Assembly: GCA_903825645.1 (NCBI GenBank)
Contig: CAIKBL010000040.1
Coordinates: 62,001-126,000, forward strand
Origin: an uncultured Pseudomonadota bacterium
GTDB lineage: Bacteria > Pseudomonadota > Gammaproteobacteria > Ga0077536
Reading direction: 5' to 3'
Length of the DNA stretch: 64,000 nt
The notes under the pieces were generated by a model, which worked only from the letters and a program-made list of their open reading frames with translations, was not told the DNA's origin and ran no database searches. Shown here one piece after another: positions 27,627 to 37,619 of the stretch; positions within the stretch are counted from its first letter, which is position 1, and the number at the start of each line of letters is the position of its first letter. A program made the position numbers and the translations under genes.

Positions 27627-28538
27627 ATGCCGGTTATTTCCCAACCCGCATCCCCGGCCGTATCCCACGCGCCGTCGCCGGCCGAAAGCGCCCTGCTGCG
27701 GAGCCTGGGAGCGCGTGTACGCCAGCGCCGGACCCGATGCGGCCTGACCCGCCGGGCGCTGGCCCAGCAGAGTCAGGTCTCAGCGCGTTACCTGGCGCAA
27801 CTCGAGAGTGGCGAGGGCAATGCCTCCTTGCTCGTGCTGCAGCGTATCGCCGGCGCCTTGGCGATGTCCTTGGCCGAGCTGGTGGAGACGCCGCCCCTCT
27901 CGTCGGTCGAGTACGTGTTGCTCCAGGAAGTCCTAAAAACGCTGCCGCCCGCCGCGCTCAGCCAACTTCGACAGCGCTTGCTGCGCGAAGCGGGGCATGC
28001 GCGGGACAACCGACGCATTGCGCTGCTCGGGCTGCGTGGGGCCGGAAAATCGACCCTCGGCGCGCACCTTGCCGCCCATCTGGATGTCCCCTTCATCGAA
28101 CTCGATCGAGAGATCGAGACACGCACGGGCACCTCACTGCAGGACATCTTCCTGCTTTACGGTCAGGCCGCTTACCGCCGGCATGAACGGCGTTGCCTCG
28201 ATCTCGTGCTCGCCGAATATCCGGTTTGTGTGATCGCGACTGGCGGGAGTCTCGTGACCGAGCCGGCGACCTACGCGCGTCTGCTGGCGTCCTGTACCAC
28301 CTGCTGGTTGAAGGCGACCCCGGAAGAACATATGGCCCGCGTGGTCGCCCAAGGGGATTTGCGACCGATGGCCGACAACGCGGAGGCCATGGCAGATCTG
28401 CGCCGGATTCTCATCGAACGTGCGCCACTCTATGCGCAGACGGATTTTACTGCTGACACGTCTGGCCGCAGCGCGGCCGATGCCTTCCACACCCTAGTCA
28501 CGACGCTTGGAATCGAGCGCACACCGGAGAGCCCTTGA
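27627..28538 (+). CDS. boxR: BoxR, benzoyl-CoA-responsive transcriptional regulator
   Basis: A 303-residue regulator with two parts. Residues about 25-85 are an XRE-type helix-turn-helix (LTRRALAQQSQVSARYLAQL, ESGEGNASL), and residues 128-300 are a shikimate-kinase-like domain with Walker A GLRGAGKST (135-143) and CVIATGGSLV. This architecture is the BzdR/BoxR family, whose kinase-like domain senses benzoyl-CoA and releases the repressor. The ATG at 27627 is immediately after operator-like repeats, so autoregulation is likely. Its stop shares one base with the boxC start. Confidence 0.94.
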   Translation: MPVISQPASPAVSHAPSPAESALLRSLGARVRQRRTRCGLTRRALAQQSQVSARYLAQLESGEGNASLLVLQRIAGALAMSLAELVETPPLSSVEYVLLQEVLKTLPPAALSQLRQRLLREAGHARDNRRIALLGLRGAGKSTLGAHLAAHLDVPFIELDREIETRTGTSLQDIFLLYGQAAYRRHERRCLDLVLAEYPVCVIATGGSLVTEPATYARLLASCTTCWLKATPEEHMARVVAQGDLRPMADNAEAMADLRRILIERAPLYAQTDFTADTSGRSAADAFHTLVTTLGIERTPESP

Positions 28539-30220
28539 TGAATTCACCCGCTGTCACCGATCTCACCCGGCCACCGTACATCACCTACGACCGCCATCCA
28601 GACACTTATGTTCATTGGCGACTGCAGATCGCGGGCGCGGTCGCGACCCTCGGACTTGACGTCGCCGAAGATCAGGGCCTGCGGCCGGGCTATAAGCTCA
28701 AACTTAACTCTTATGATTTGGGCGTCGACATGGAGCTTTACGACGCCTTGCAGCGCATCCGTTTCGAATACCCGGCGGTCAAAGTCGTGATCCTCACGAG
28801 CCTGAAAGAGCGCATGTTCTGCTCTGGCGCGAACATTTATATGCTGGGGCTCTCGAGCCACGCGTGGAAGGTCAATTTCTGCAAGTTCACCAACGAAACC
28901 CGCAACGGCATGGAAGATTCCAGCCGCCATGACGGGCTACGTTTCCTCGCCGCCGTCAACGGGACGGTCGCCGGTGGCGGCTATGAGCTGGCGCTCGCGT
29001 GCGACGAAATCCTAATGATCGATGATCGCTCGTCAACCGTCAGTCTGCCGGAAGTGCCGCTGCTCGGCGTTTTACCGGGCACCGGAGGACTGACGCGCCT
29101 CGTCGACAAACGTAAAGTTCGCCGCGATCTCGCCGACTTTTTCTGCACGACAAGCGAGGGCGTGCGCGGCGATCGTGCACAACGCTGGGGATTAGTGGAC
29201 CACACGGCCAAACCCCAGCAGTTCCAGGCAGCGACAGCGACCCACGTCGCCCGGCTAGTTGCTGAAAGCCCACGGGCCACCGGGACGCACGGCATCACAC
29301 TCCCCGCGCTGCGTCGCGTCGTGGACCACGCCGGCATCCATTACACTTTCGTGGATGTCGCCATCGACCGTGCGGCGCGCACCGCCACACTAACCTTGAA
29401 GGGACCGGCAACAACAGTGCCCACCACACCCGTGGCAATCCACGCCCAGGGTGCAGACTGGTGGCCGCTCGCCTTCGCGCGCGAACTCGATGACGCGATT
29501 CTGCTTTTGCGCCTGAATGAACTCGAGATCGGCACCTGGATTTTAAAGACTCGCGGCGATCCAGCGGCACTGGCGACGGTGGATGCCAGTCTGTCGGCAC
29601 ATCACGCTGACTGGCTCGTCACCCAGACCGTTGGACTCTTGCGCCGAACGTTGGCGCGCCTCGATGTGTCCTCGCGCAGCCTTTTTGCGCTCATCGACGA
29701 GGACTCCTGTTTCACCGGCACCTTTGCCGAATTCGCGCTCGCCGCCGATCGGTCCTATATGCTGCAATTCCCCGACGAGCCCACTCGCGCGCCGTCCTTG
29801 CAGCTAACCGCCGTTAATTTTGGTCTCTATCCCATGGTGAACCATCAAAGCCGTCTCGCCACCCGCTTCTGCGGCGAAACGGCACCCGTCGAGGCGGTGC
29901 ACGCGCATATCGATCAGGCGCTCGACGCGGGTCAGGCGATGGACCTTGGGCTCGTGACCTTTGCCCCCGACGACATCGACTGGGCAGAGGAGGTGCGACT
30001 CGCCATCGAGGAGCGTACCAGCCTGTCACCCGACGCCCTCACCGGCCTGGAAGCCTCACTCCGCTTCGGTGGTCAGGAAACGATGGAGACGCGTGTTTTC
30101 GGGCGTCTCTCCGCGTGGCAGAACTGGATTTTCATTCGCCCCAACGCCGTCGGGGCGCAAGGTGCCCTCAAAGTATTCGGCACCGGCAGCAAAGCCCAGT
30201 TCAACTGGGAAAGAATTTAA
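28538..30220 (+). CDS. boxC: BoxC, 2,3-epoxybenzoyl-CoA dihydrolase
   Basis: A 560-residue member of the enoyl-CoA hydratase superfamily, much longer than ordinary crotonases and matching BoxC in size. The oxyanion-hole regions read SLKERMFCSGANIYML and AAVNGTVAGGGYELALACDEI, and PLLGVLPGTGGLTRLVDKRKVRRD follows. BoxC hydrolyses the 2,3-epoxide of benzoyl-CoA with two waters, opening the ring to 3,4-dehydroadipyl-CoA semialdehyde and formate. The start ATG overlaps the boxR TGA (TGATG), which indicates translational coupling. The C-terminal half is a second, diverged hydratase-like region. Confidence 0.95.
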   Translation: MNSPAVTDLTRPPYITYDRHPDTYVHWRLQIAGAVATLGLDVAEDQGLRPGYKLKLNSYDLGVDMELYDALQRIRFEYPAVKVVILTSLKERMFCSGANIYMLGLSSHAWKVNFCKFTNETRNGMEDSSRHDGLRFLAAVNGTVAGGGYELALACDEILMIDDRSSTVSLPEVPLLGVLPGTGGLTRLVDKRKVRRDLADFFCTTSEGVRGDRAQRWGLVDHTAKPQQFQAATATHVARLVAESPRATGTHGITLPALRRVVDHAGIHYTFVDVAIDRAARTATLTLKGPATTVPTTPVAIHAQGADWWPLAFARELDDAILLLRLNELEIGTWILKTRGDPAALATVDASLSAHHADWLVTQTVGLLRRTLARLDVSSRSLFALIDEDSCFTGTFAEFALAADRSYMLQFPDEPTRAPSLQLTAVNFGLYPMVNHQSRLATRFCGETAPVEAVHAHIDQALDAGQAMDLGLVTFAPDDIDWAEEVRLAIEERTSLSPDALTGLEASLRFGGQETMETRVFGRLSAWQNWIFIRPNAVGAQGALKVFGTGSKAQFNWERI

Positions 30221-30247
30221 CGATCGGATCACCCGGGGAGATCACCG

Positions 30248-31669
30248 ATGAGCATTAACTACAGCGAACGCATTCCGAATAACGTCAATCTGGCGAGCGA
30301 TCGCACGCTCCAGCGCGCACTGGAACATTGGCAGCCTCAGTTTCTTGACTGGTGGCAGGAGATGGGTCCGAGCGATTTCGCAGACAAGGACATTTATTTG
30401 CGCACGGCAATCGGCGTCGATGTCGAGGGTTGGGCCAGTTATGGCGAAGTCAAAATGCCGGATTATCGGTGGGGCATTTTTCTCGCCGATTTTGATCCGA
30501 ACCGGACGATCGGGTTCGGCGATATGGCAGGCCAACCGGTCTGGCAGCAGGTCCCGGGCGAATTTCGGGCACAGTTTCGCCGCCTAATCGTCACGCAGGG
30601 CGATACAGAGCCCGCCTCGGTGGAGCAACAACGTCTGCTCGGGTTGACCTGCCCGTCGCTCTATGATTTACGCAATCTCTTCCAGGTCAATGTCGAGGAA
30701 GGTCGCCACCTGTGGGCGATGGTGTACCTGCTCCATGCCTATTTCGGTCGCGATGGTCGCGAGGAAGCCGAAGAGCTGCTCACGCGCCACTCTGGCGATG
30801 CCGACAAACCGCGCATCCTCGGCACCTTCAACGAACCGATTGGAGACTGGCTGTCGTTTTTTTGCTTCACCTATTTCACCGATCGGGATGGCAAGTACCA
30901 ACTCAAGAGCCTAGCGGAATCCGCTTTCGATCCGCTGGCCCGAACCTGTCGTTTCATGCTGACGGAAGAGGCGCACCACATGTTCGTTGGCGAGACCGGA
31001 CTAAGCCGCGTCATCCGCCGGACCCTGGAGCTGATGAGCGCCTTGGGGACAGAAGATTCCACGGCCATCCGACTCGCGGGTGGCATTGATTTTCCGTTGC
31101 TCCAGCGTTATCTCAATTTCTGGTTTTCATCATCACTTGATCTATTCGGTTCGGAGATGTCATCCAATGCCGCGACAACTTTTGCAAACGGCATCAAGGG
31201 ACGTCCTGACGAAACAAGCTATGCAGATCACCTCTGTACGAATGCGACGCTCGATCTGGTAACGCCGGACGGCGAGCAGGGGATCCGTACGGAAACGGTT
31301 CCCTACCGAAATGCCATGAATGAGATTGCGCGCCAAGCCTATGTGCGCGATTGCGAAATGGGGCTCAAGCGTTGGAACCTGATCATCAAACGCGCGGGTT
31401 ACGCGACGACGTTGACCCTGCCGTCGACGCGCTTCGGGCGGCACATCGGCGTGTGGGCGGGGATCTCGACCGATCTTCAGGGCAATCGCGTGAGTGCGGA
31501 GACCGCCGCGCAGGGGCAGACACACTGGCTGCCCAGCGCCGAGGATCGCACCTACGTTAAAAGCCTCATGCAGCGCGTGACGGCGCCCGGGAAAATGGCG
31601 GGCTGGTTGGCCCCCCCGGATCGCGGCATCAACAATCTCCCTGTCGCTTACGAATACGTGCGCTTGTAA
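30248..31669 (+). CDS. boxB: BoxB, benzoyl-CoA 2,3-epoxidase oxygenase subunit
   Basis: A 473-residue class I di-iron protein that epoxidises benzoyl-CoA. Likely iron ligands follow the BoxB pattern: Glu121 (QGDTEPASVEQ), Glu151 and His154 (NVEEGRHLWAM), Asp212 (YFTDRDGKY), Glu241 and His244 (LTEEAHHMFVG). ATG 30248 has GGGGAG 8 bases upstream, and the gene is 27 bp after boxC. It needs electrons from a reductase, normally BoxA, which is not in this window. A perfect hairpin 27 bp after the stop may end the operon. Confidence 0.96.
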   Translation: MSINYSERIPNNVNLASDRTLQRALEHWQPQFLDWWQEMGPSDFADKDIYLRTAIGVDVEGWASYGEVKMPDYRWGIFLADFDPNRTIGFGDMAGQPVWQQVPGEFRAQFRRLIVTQGDTEPASVEQQRLLGLTCPSLYDLRNLFQVNVEEGRHLWAMVYLLHAYFGRDGREEAEELLTRHSGDADKPRILGTFNEPIGDWLSFFCFTYFTDRDGKYQLKSLAESAFDPLARTCRFMLTEEAHHMFVGETGLSRVIRRTLELMSALGTEDSTAIRLAGGIDFPLLQRYLNFWFSSSLDLFGSEMSSNAATTFANGIKGRPDETSYADHLCTNATLDLVTPDGEQGIRTETVPYRNAMNEIARQAYVRDCEMGLKRWNLIIKRAGYATTLTLPSTRFGRHIGVWAGISTDLQGNRVSAETAAQGQTHWLPSAEDRTYVKSLMQRVTAPGKMAGWLAPPDRGINNLPVAYEYVRL

Positions 31670-31695
31670 AAAAACACACTACCGTCTGCAAACAA

Positions 31696-31728
31696 CCTGC
31701 GATGCCTCGCGTGAGCGTGCATCGCAGG
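31696..31728 (+). terminator. Hairpin downstream of boxB
   Basis: CCTGCGATGC (31696-31705) and GCATCGCAGG (31719-31728) are perfect 10-bp complements, with a smaller CGC/GCG pairing possible inside the loop. It lies 27 bp after the boxB stop and before the transglutaminase gene. No U-run follows directly, so termination strength is uncertain, but the position suits the end of the boxRCB transcript. Confidence 0.6.
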
Positions 31729-31897
31729 CACCACGGCGGCGCATTTTTCGCCTGTTTTAAAGTCCTAAGCCCTCACTTGGTGCAAGTCCGCACCCGGCTT
31801 CCCGCCGCGCTTATTTTAGGGTCGTGATCTCCTTTACGATCACACACCTGCCTCGCTAAGCTCTTCATCTCATCGGCCGTTGCGTGGAGAATTTCGC

Positions 31898-34800
31898 TTG
31901 ACCTTACACGTCGCTCTCGAACATGTTTCCTTGTATCGCTACGATCGCCCCGTCGCGCTCGGACCGCAAATCGTGCGTCTGCGCCCGGCACCACATTGCC
32001 GCACCCGAATCCTGAATTACGCGTTACGGATCACGCCCGAGACACACTTCATTAACTGGCAGCAGGATCCACAAGCTAATTATCTCGCCCACCTCGTGTT
32101 TCCTGACAGCACCCGCGAACTCCGCATCGAAGTCGCGCTCACTGCGGAGATCGCGGTCTTCAATCCATTCGATTTTTTTCTGGATGCGGCGACGGAAAAA
32201 ATTCCGTTTACGTATCTGCCCGCGAGCCTCCAGGCGCTGAGACCTTATCTGACCGTAGCACCCGCGGGTCCGTTGTTGGCAGCCTATCTCGCCACCATCG
32301 CGCGCACGCCGACGCGCACGCTTGATTTTCTCGTGTCATTGAATCAGCGCTTGCAGCGCGAAATCAGCTATGTCATTCGTCTTGAACACGGCGTGCAGAC
32401 ACCTGAGCAAACGCTTGCCCTGGGCCGGGGTTCCTGCCGCGACTCCAGCTGGTTGCTCGTCCAGATTCTGCGCCACCTCGGGCTCGCCGCTCGTTTCGTG
32501 TCGGGTTACCTGATTCAGCTGGTTTCCGATGTCACGCCGCGCGAAGGGCCGAGTGGACCGACCCGGGATTTCACGGACTTACATGCCTGGTGCGAAGTCT
32601 TTCTGCCGGGCGCGGGCTGGGTGGGGCTTGATCCAACCTCAGGACTTCTGGCCGGAGAGGGACACTTGCCGCTGGCCTGCACACCGGACTATGAGTCGGC
32701 CGCCCCCATTGTCGGGACCGTTGATGCGTGCGAGATGACGTTCGAACACACCATGGCGATCACCCGCATAGCCGAGTCACCGCGGGTCACCCGTCCCTAT
32801 TCGGAGAAGCAGTGGGCGGCTATTGATGCGCTGGGAGCCCTGGTGGACGACGTGTTGCTCCGCGAAGACGTGCGGCTAACGCAGGGTGGGGAGCCCACCT
32901 TCATTGCGGATGATGCCCAGGGCGAGCCCGAATGGAGCACCGAAGCACTTGGCACCGATAAGCGGGCGCGTGCGAGCGCGCTGTTGATAAAACTACGTCG
33001 ACATTACGCCCCGCTGGGGTTGGTCCACCAAGGCCAGGGCAAATGGTACCCGGGCGAAGTGCTGCCGCGATGGTCCCTGAATCTCTACTGGCGTCGCGAC
33101 GGTGAGCCCCTGTGGCACGAGCCGGCGCTGTTGATTGCCGATGATGAGCCACGAGACGCGGATGTCGCGCAGAGTAGACTTTTTCTAGAGACGCTCGCGA
33201 CCCAACTGGGCTGTGATCGCGGCAGTGTCTTTGCCGCCTATGAAGACGTTTGGTATGCCCTCTGGCGGGAGCGACGTCTGCCCCTGAATCTAGATCCCTT
33301 CGACAGCCGCCTCGCCGATCCCATTGAACGCGCGCGCCTCAGGCGCTTGTTCACGCAGGGACTTGAGGCCCCCGTCGGCTACGCCATGCCCCTGGCGGGC
33401 GGCGTCGATGGCTGGCAGACCGGCCAGTGGTTCCTGCGCGAGGAGCGGTGCTATCTCATCCCCGGCGAGTCGCCGCTTGGTTTGCGACTTCCCCTCGATT
33501 CGCTGCCGTGGTCAACACCGGCCGACAATCCGCCCCTGATAACGCCCGATCCGTTACGTCCGCAGTTCGCCTTACCGCCCCAAGCGAGCCTGTGCGCCGC
33601 AACGCACGACACAAGACAAGGGGTCTCGCCGCTCGACGTGGCGCGACCCTCGCCACGGGCGTTTGAGTCAGCGCAAGGCATCATTAGGACCGCGTTGTGC
33701 ACGGAGCCAAGACGAGGCCGTTTGCATCTGTTCATGCCGCCCCTGGAAACACTGGAGGCCTACCTCTCGTTACTAGCAGCAGTCGAGGCCACCGCGCAGA
33801 CGCTCAACTGCCCGGTAGTCATCGAAGGCTATGCGCCACCGCACGACTCACGCCTGCAGGTGCTCCGTGTCACGCCTGATCCCGGGGTCGTCGAGGTCAA
33901 TGTCCATCCCGTCGCGGATTGGTCGGCCTTGCGGGAACAAACCGAGTTTCTGTATGCAGCAGCGCATACGAGCCGACTCACCAGCGAAAAATTCTTACTG
34001 GACGGCCGTCATACCGGCACCGGGGGCGGCAACCATTTTGTCCTCGGCGCCGCCTCCCCCGTGGATTCGCCGTTTTTGCGCCGCCCCGATTTGCTGGCGA
34101 GCATGGTCGCCTACTGGCATAACCATCCAGCACTTTCCTATCTTTTTTCAGGGATGTTCATTGGACCGACCAGTCAGGCACCCCGCGCGGATGAGGCTCG
34201 TCACGAAGCGCTCTATGAGTTGGAAATTGCGTTCCGGGAGTTACGTCGACAGCAGAAAAAAGGCCCCACGCCGCCTCCCTGGTTGGTCGACCGCTTGTTC
34301 CGCAATCTCCTGATCGACGCCAGCGGCAATACCCACCGCGCTGAGTTTTGCATCGATAAACTCTACACGCCCGAGCAGGTAAGCGGTCGTCTCGGGCTCC
34401 TCGAATTGCGTGCGTTTGAAATGCCGCCCCATGCGCGCATGAGTCTCGTCCAGCAACTCCTGCTCCGGGCGCTGGTTGCCCGTTTCTGGCAAACCCCTTA
34501 CCGACCTGCTCGCCTGCAGCGTTGGGGAACGGCACTCCACGATCGCTTCATGCTGCCGCATTTTCTGTGGGATGATTTTACCGATGTGCTGACGGATCTG
34601 AGGGACGCAGGTTTTGGCTTCGACCCGGCATGGTTCATGCCGCATTTTGAATTTCGCTTTCCGCGACTGGGGGAGTTCGTGGCGCGCAATATCACGGTAG
34701 AGCTGCGTAGCGCGCTCGAGCCCTGGCATGTCCTCGGTGAGGAGGCCACCGCGGGCGGCACGGCCCGTTATGTCGACTCATCACTGGAACGGCTACAAGT

Positions 34801-35203
34801 GAAGTTAACGGGCATGATCGAAGATCGCCATGCGTTGATCTGTAACGGGTACGCACTCCCGCTACAGCCGACCGGGACAGGCGGCGAATATGTGGCGGGG
34901 GTCCGCTATCGGGCATGGCAACCCCCCAACTGCCTTCAGCCGACGATCGGTGTGCATAGCCCGTTAATGTTCACCTTGGTCGACACCTGGTCGTCGCGCG
35001 CGCTAGGGGGTTGCCAATACCAGGTGATGCACCCGGGCGGGCGAAGCTATGAACATCTGCCGGTAAACGCGCACGCCGCCGAAGCACGCCGACTGGCACG
35101 CTTTCAAGGGATGGGCGGCGTGCCGGGTGTCTTATCCCCGGCACCCGTCGTGCGCAACCCGGATTATCCCTTGACGCTCGACTTGCGACATCCCGGAACC
35201 TAG
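31898..35203 (+). CDS. Large transglutaminase-like protein with DUF2126 C-terminal domain
   Basis: About 1101 residues. Residues 1-290 contain an N-terminal beta domain and a transglutaminase-like cysteine protease core with triad Cys180 (GRGSCRDSSWLL), His229 (TDLHAWCEVF) and Asp245 (VGLDPTSG). The remainder is the DUF2126 region (for example VRLTQGGEPTFI and GGGNHFVLGAASPVDSPFLRRPDLL). The exact cellular function of this family is not known; it occurs with circularly permuted ATP-grasp and alpha-E proteins and is predicted to cleave or form amide bonds in peptides. No signal peptide is present. The start is probably TTG at 31898, with GGAG 8 bases upstream. It begins a three-gene operon. 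Confidence 0.9.
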   Translation: MTLHVALEHVSLYRYDRPVALGPQIVRLRPAPHCRTRILNYALRITPETHFINWQQDPQANYLAHLVFPDSTRELRIEVALTAEIAVFNPFDFFLDAATEKIPFTYLPASLQALRPYLTVAPAGPLLAAYLATIARTPTRTLDFLVSLNQRLQREISYVIRLEHGVQTPEQTLALGRGSCRDSSWLLVQILRHLGLAARFVSGYLIQLVSDVTPREGPSGPTRDFTDLHAWCEVFLPGAGWVGLDPTSGLLAGEGHLPLACTPDYESAAPIVGTVDACEMTFEHTMAITRIAESPRVTRPYSEKQWAAIDALGALVDDVLLREDVRLTQGGEPTFIADDAQGEPEWSTEALGTDKRARASALLIKLRRHYAPLGLVHQGQGKWYPGEVLPRWSLNLYWRRDGEPLWHEPALLIADDEPRDADVAQSRLFLETLATQLGCDRGSVFAAYEDVWYALWRERRLPLNLDPFDSRLADPIERARLRRLFTQGLEAPVGYAMPLAGGVDGWQTGQWFLREERCYLIPGESPLGLRLPLDSLPWSTPADNPPLITPDPLRPQFALPPQASLCAATHDTRQGVSPLDVARPSPRAFESAQGIIRTALCTEPRRGRLHLFMPPLETLEAYLSLLAAVEATAQTLNCPVVIEGYAPPHDSRLQVLRVTPDPGVVEVNVHPVADWSALREQTEFLYAAAHTSRLTSEKFLLDGRHTGTGGGNHFVLGAASPVDSPFLRRPDLLASMVAYWHNHPALSYLFSGMFIGPTSQAPRADEARHEALYELEIAFRELRRQQKKGPTPPPWLVDRLFRNLLIDASGNTHRAEFCIDKLYTPEQVSGRLGLLELRAFEMPPHARMSLVQQLLLRALVARFWQTPYRPARLQRWGTALHDRFMLPHFLWDDFTDVLTDLRDAGFGFDPAWFMPHFEFRFPRLGEFVARNITVELRSALEPWHVLGEEATAGGTARYVDSSLERLQVKLTGMIEDRHALICNGYALPLQPTGTGGEYVAGVRYRAWQPPNCLQPTIGVHSPLMFTLVDTWSSRALGGCQYQVMHPGGRSYEHLPVNAHAAEARRLARFQGMGGVPGVLSPAPVVRNPDYPLTLDLRHPGT

Positions 35204-35210
35204 CGTCAGC

Positions 35211-37619
35211 ATGTCGCCCCCGCTCTTTGCCGGCTACGCCGGGACCGCCAGTCGCTACGACGAGCTACTCGACGCGGCAGCGCGTCCGCGTGCGCACTGG
35301 ACGCGCTTCTGTGCGGCCCTGGACGGAATGGGCCCGGACGCGCTGCGCGCCCGGCTCGATTCGGTCTCCCGCGAAATCCGCGAGGGGGGGATCACCTACA
35401 ACGTCTATGCCGATCCTCAGGGACTCGACCGTCCCTGGGATTTGGATTGCATGCCTCTCATCTTACCCGCCGACGAATGGGCGTTGATCGAAGCCGGCGT
35501 AAAACAACGCGCCACCCTGCTGAATCAGGTGCTCGGCGATATCTACGGCGACAAAACACTGCTGAAGAAAGGGTTGCTGCCGGCCTTCCCGGTGCTCGGT
35601 CACAGCGGATATCTCCGTCCAGCCTGCGGCATGCAGGTGCCGGGCGATATTTTTCTTCATCATTATGCCGCCGATCTCGCACGCTCGCCGGACGGCCAAT
35701 GGTGGGTCTTGGCGGACCGCACGCAGGCGCCCTCGGGAGCCGCCTATGCGCTGGAGAACCGACTCATGGTGGCCCGTATGTTTCCGGAGATCTTCCGGGA
35801 TTTGAAGGTAGAACGGTTGGCGGGTTATTTCGCGGCGTTGCGCGACGCACTCGTCCATTACGCGCCGACCGGCGGGGGCCCCTGTCTGGTGGTCATCCTC
35901 ACACCCGGCCCCTTCAACGAAACCTATTTTGAGCACACTGTGCTCTCGCGTTATCTGGGCTTCCCGCTCGTCGAAGGCGGGGATCTCGTGGTGCGCGGTA
36001 ACTGCGTATGGCTGAAAACCCTGGAAGGTCTGCAGCGCGTGCATGCGATTCTGCGGCGTCAGGACGATGCCTATTGTGATCCGCTCGAGCTGCGCGCGGA
36101 CTCAGCGCTCGGCGTGCCTGGCCTGACCGAATGTGCGCGCCACGGCACCGTACTCATCGCCAACGCCCTCGGCGCCGGCGTGATGGAATCGGGGGCGTTG
36201 CTGGGCTATCTCCCCGGGATATGCCGCGCCTTGCTGGGCACCGCGCTGCAGCTGCCCTCGATTGCGACCTGGTGGTGTGGCGAGCCGGCCGCGCTTACGG
36301 ATGTTATTGCGAAGATGGATCATCTGGTCTTTAAACCGGCGGATGCCGCCCACCGCTTCGAACCGGTGTTCGGCCAAGATCTGAACGGCACAGCCACACG
36401 CAAATTCACCGCACGCCTGCGCGCCGCGCCTGAGCAATACATCGCTCAGGAAATGGTCCAGATGTCGCAGGCCCCCAGCTTCTCGCAGGGACCTAATCTC
36501 GGGGCGCGTAGCGTCGGCGTCCGCGTTTTTGCGATCGCCACGCCGACCGGCTATCGCGTCATGCCGGGTGGGCTCACCCGGGTCTCAACGACGGCAGATC
36601 CGCGGGTCATTTCTACTCAGCGCGGCGGAAGTTCCAAAGATACCTGGATCTTCGCCCGACGCGGGGAGGCGCCCGTGCAGACGCTGCTGGGCGAATCAAT
36701 AACCCGCGCCCGCGCGATTATTTCCTCGCGAGTGGTCGAACATTTATTTTGGTTCGGCCGGTACGCCGAGCGCTGCGACGATACGGCACGCCTGATCCGA
36801 GTGGCGCTCAACAGTCTGGTCCAAGATACCGAGCCCACCACACAGCGCCTCGCGGCGCTCGCGCGTCACCTCGATCTCAAAACCCAGACCCACCCGAGCA
36901 CCCTCATGTGGTCAAAAGCCGCCACGCTGGAGGAAGATCCCGCCGGCCTACCCGCGCAGCTCAAGCACCTTGCCCGCGTGGCTTTCGGACTGCGAGAGCG
37001 GATGTCACTGGATAACTGGCGGATCATTAATCGCTTGGTGCAGGATCCCACCATCGGCCGTCAGGTGAGCGTAGCCGAAGCGCTGGGGTGGCTCGATCGG
37101 GCCATTATCGCCCTGATGACCGTTTCGGGTTTCACCCTCGACGGCATGACGCGCGATCTCGGCTGGCGTTTTCTCTCACTCGGCCGTCGGCTCGAGCGCC
37201 TCACTTTTCTCTGCACCACACTCAACGTCGCCTTCGAGGAAACAACGCCCGGCAACCTCACCTGGCTGCTGGAGCTCTGCGATTCGGTCGTGACGTTCCG
37301 CGCCCGCTATATGACACAAACGGACTGGGCAACCGTGCTCGAACTCCTCGTCTTCGATGTCACCAATCCGCGGGCCCTCCAGTTCCAGCTGCACGGGATT
37401 TGTAGTTATTTACCGAAGCTGCCGGGCGGCATCGACATCCCGGAATTTGCACGGCTCACCGCGCTCGCGGATCAATTGCAGCTGATGAGCAAGCGTGAAC
37501 CCTCACCGACCACGCTGCGCGATTGGGTGCGTGAAATACAAGCCGCGGCGTTCGCGCTGAGCGACGGTCTGGCCGCGCGCTATTTCAATCATCTTCGCCA
37601 CCCGACAGGCCATCCATGA
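35211..37619 (+). CDS. Circularly permuted ATP-grasp / alpha-E domain fusion protein
   Basis: An 802-residue fusion. Residues 1-490 form a type 2 circularly permuted ATP-grasp ligase (DUF404/407), recognisable by LPADEWALIEAGVKQRATLL, WVLADRTQAPSGAAYALENR, VEGGDLVVRG and TQRGGSSKDTWIF. Residues 505-800 form an alpha-E domain (DUF403) that starts SSRVVEHLFWFGRYAERCDD. ATP-grasp proteins of this class are thought to make an amide bond, probably on a peptide; the reaction is not established. The order matches the separate genes at 39464-40906 and 38504-39460, which are paralogous. It starts 7 bp after the upstream gene and overlaps the next by ATGA. Confidence 0.92.
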   Translation: MSPPLFAGYAGTASRYDELLDAAARPRAHWTRFCAALDGMGPDALRARLDSVSREIREGGITYNVYADPQGLDRPWDLDCMPLILPADEWALIEAGVKQRATLLNQVLGDIYGDKTLLKKGLLPAFPVLGHSGYLRPACGMQVPGDIFLHHYAADLARSPDGQWWVLADRTQAPSGAAYALENRLMVARMFPEIFRDLKVERLAGYFAALRDALVHYAPTGGGPCLVVILTPGPFNETYFEHTVLSRYLGFPLVEGGDLVVRGNCVWLKTLEGLQRVHAILRRQDDAYCDPLELRADSALGVPGLTECARHGTVLIANALGAGVMESGALLGYLPGICRALLGTALQLPSIATWWCGEPAALTDVIAKMDHLVFKPADAAHRFEPVFGQDLNGTATRKFTARLRAAPEQYIAQEMVQMSQAPSFSQGPNLGARSVGVRVFAIATPTGYRVMPGGLTRVSTTADPRVISTQRGGSSKDTWIFARRGEAPVQTLLGESITRARAIISSRVVEHLFWFGRYAERCDDTARLIRVALNSLVQDTEPTTQRLAALARHLDLKTQTHPSTLMWSKAATLEEDPAGLPAQLKHLARVAFGLRERMSLDNWRIINRLVQDPTIGRQVSVAEALGWLDRAIIALMTVSGFTLDGMTRDLGWRFLSLGRRLERLTFLCTTLNVAFEETTPGNLTWLLELCDSVVTFRARYMTQTDWATVLELLVFDVTNPRALQFQLHGICSYLPKLPGGIDIPEFARLTALADQLQLMSKREPSPTTLRDWVREIQAAAFALSDGLAARYFNHLRHPTGHP

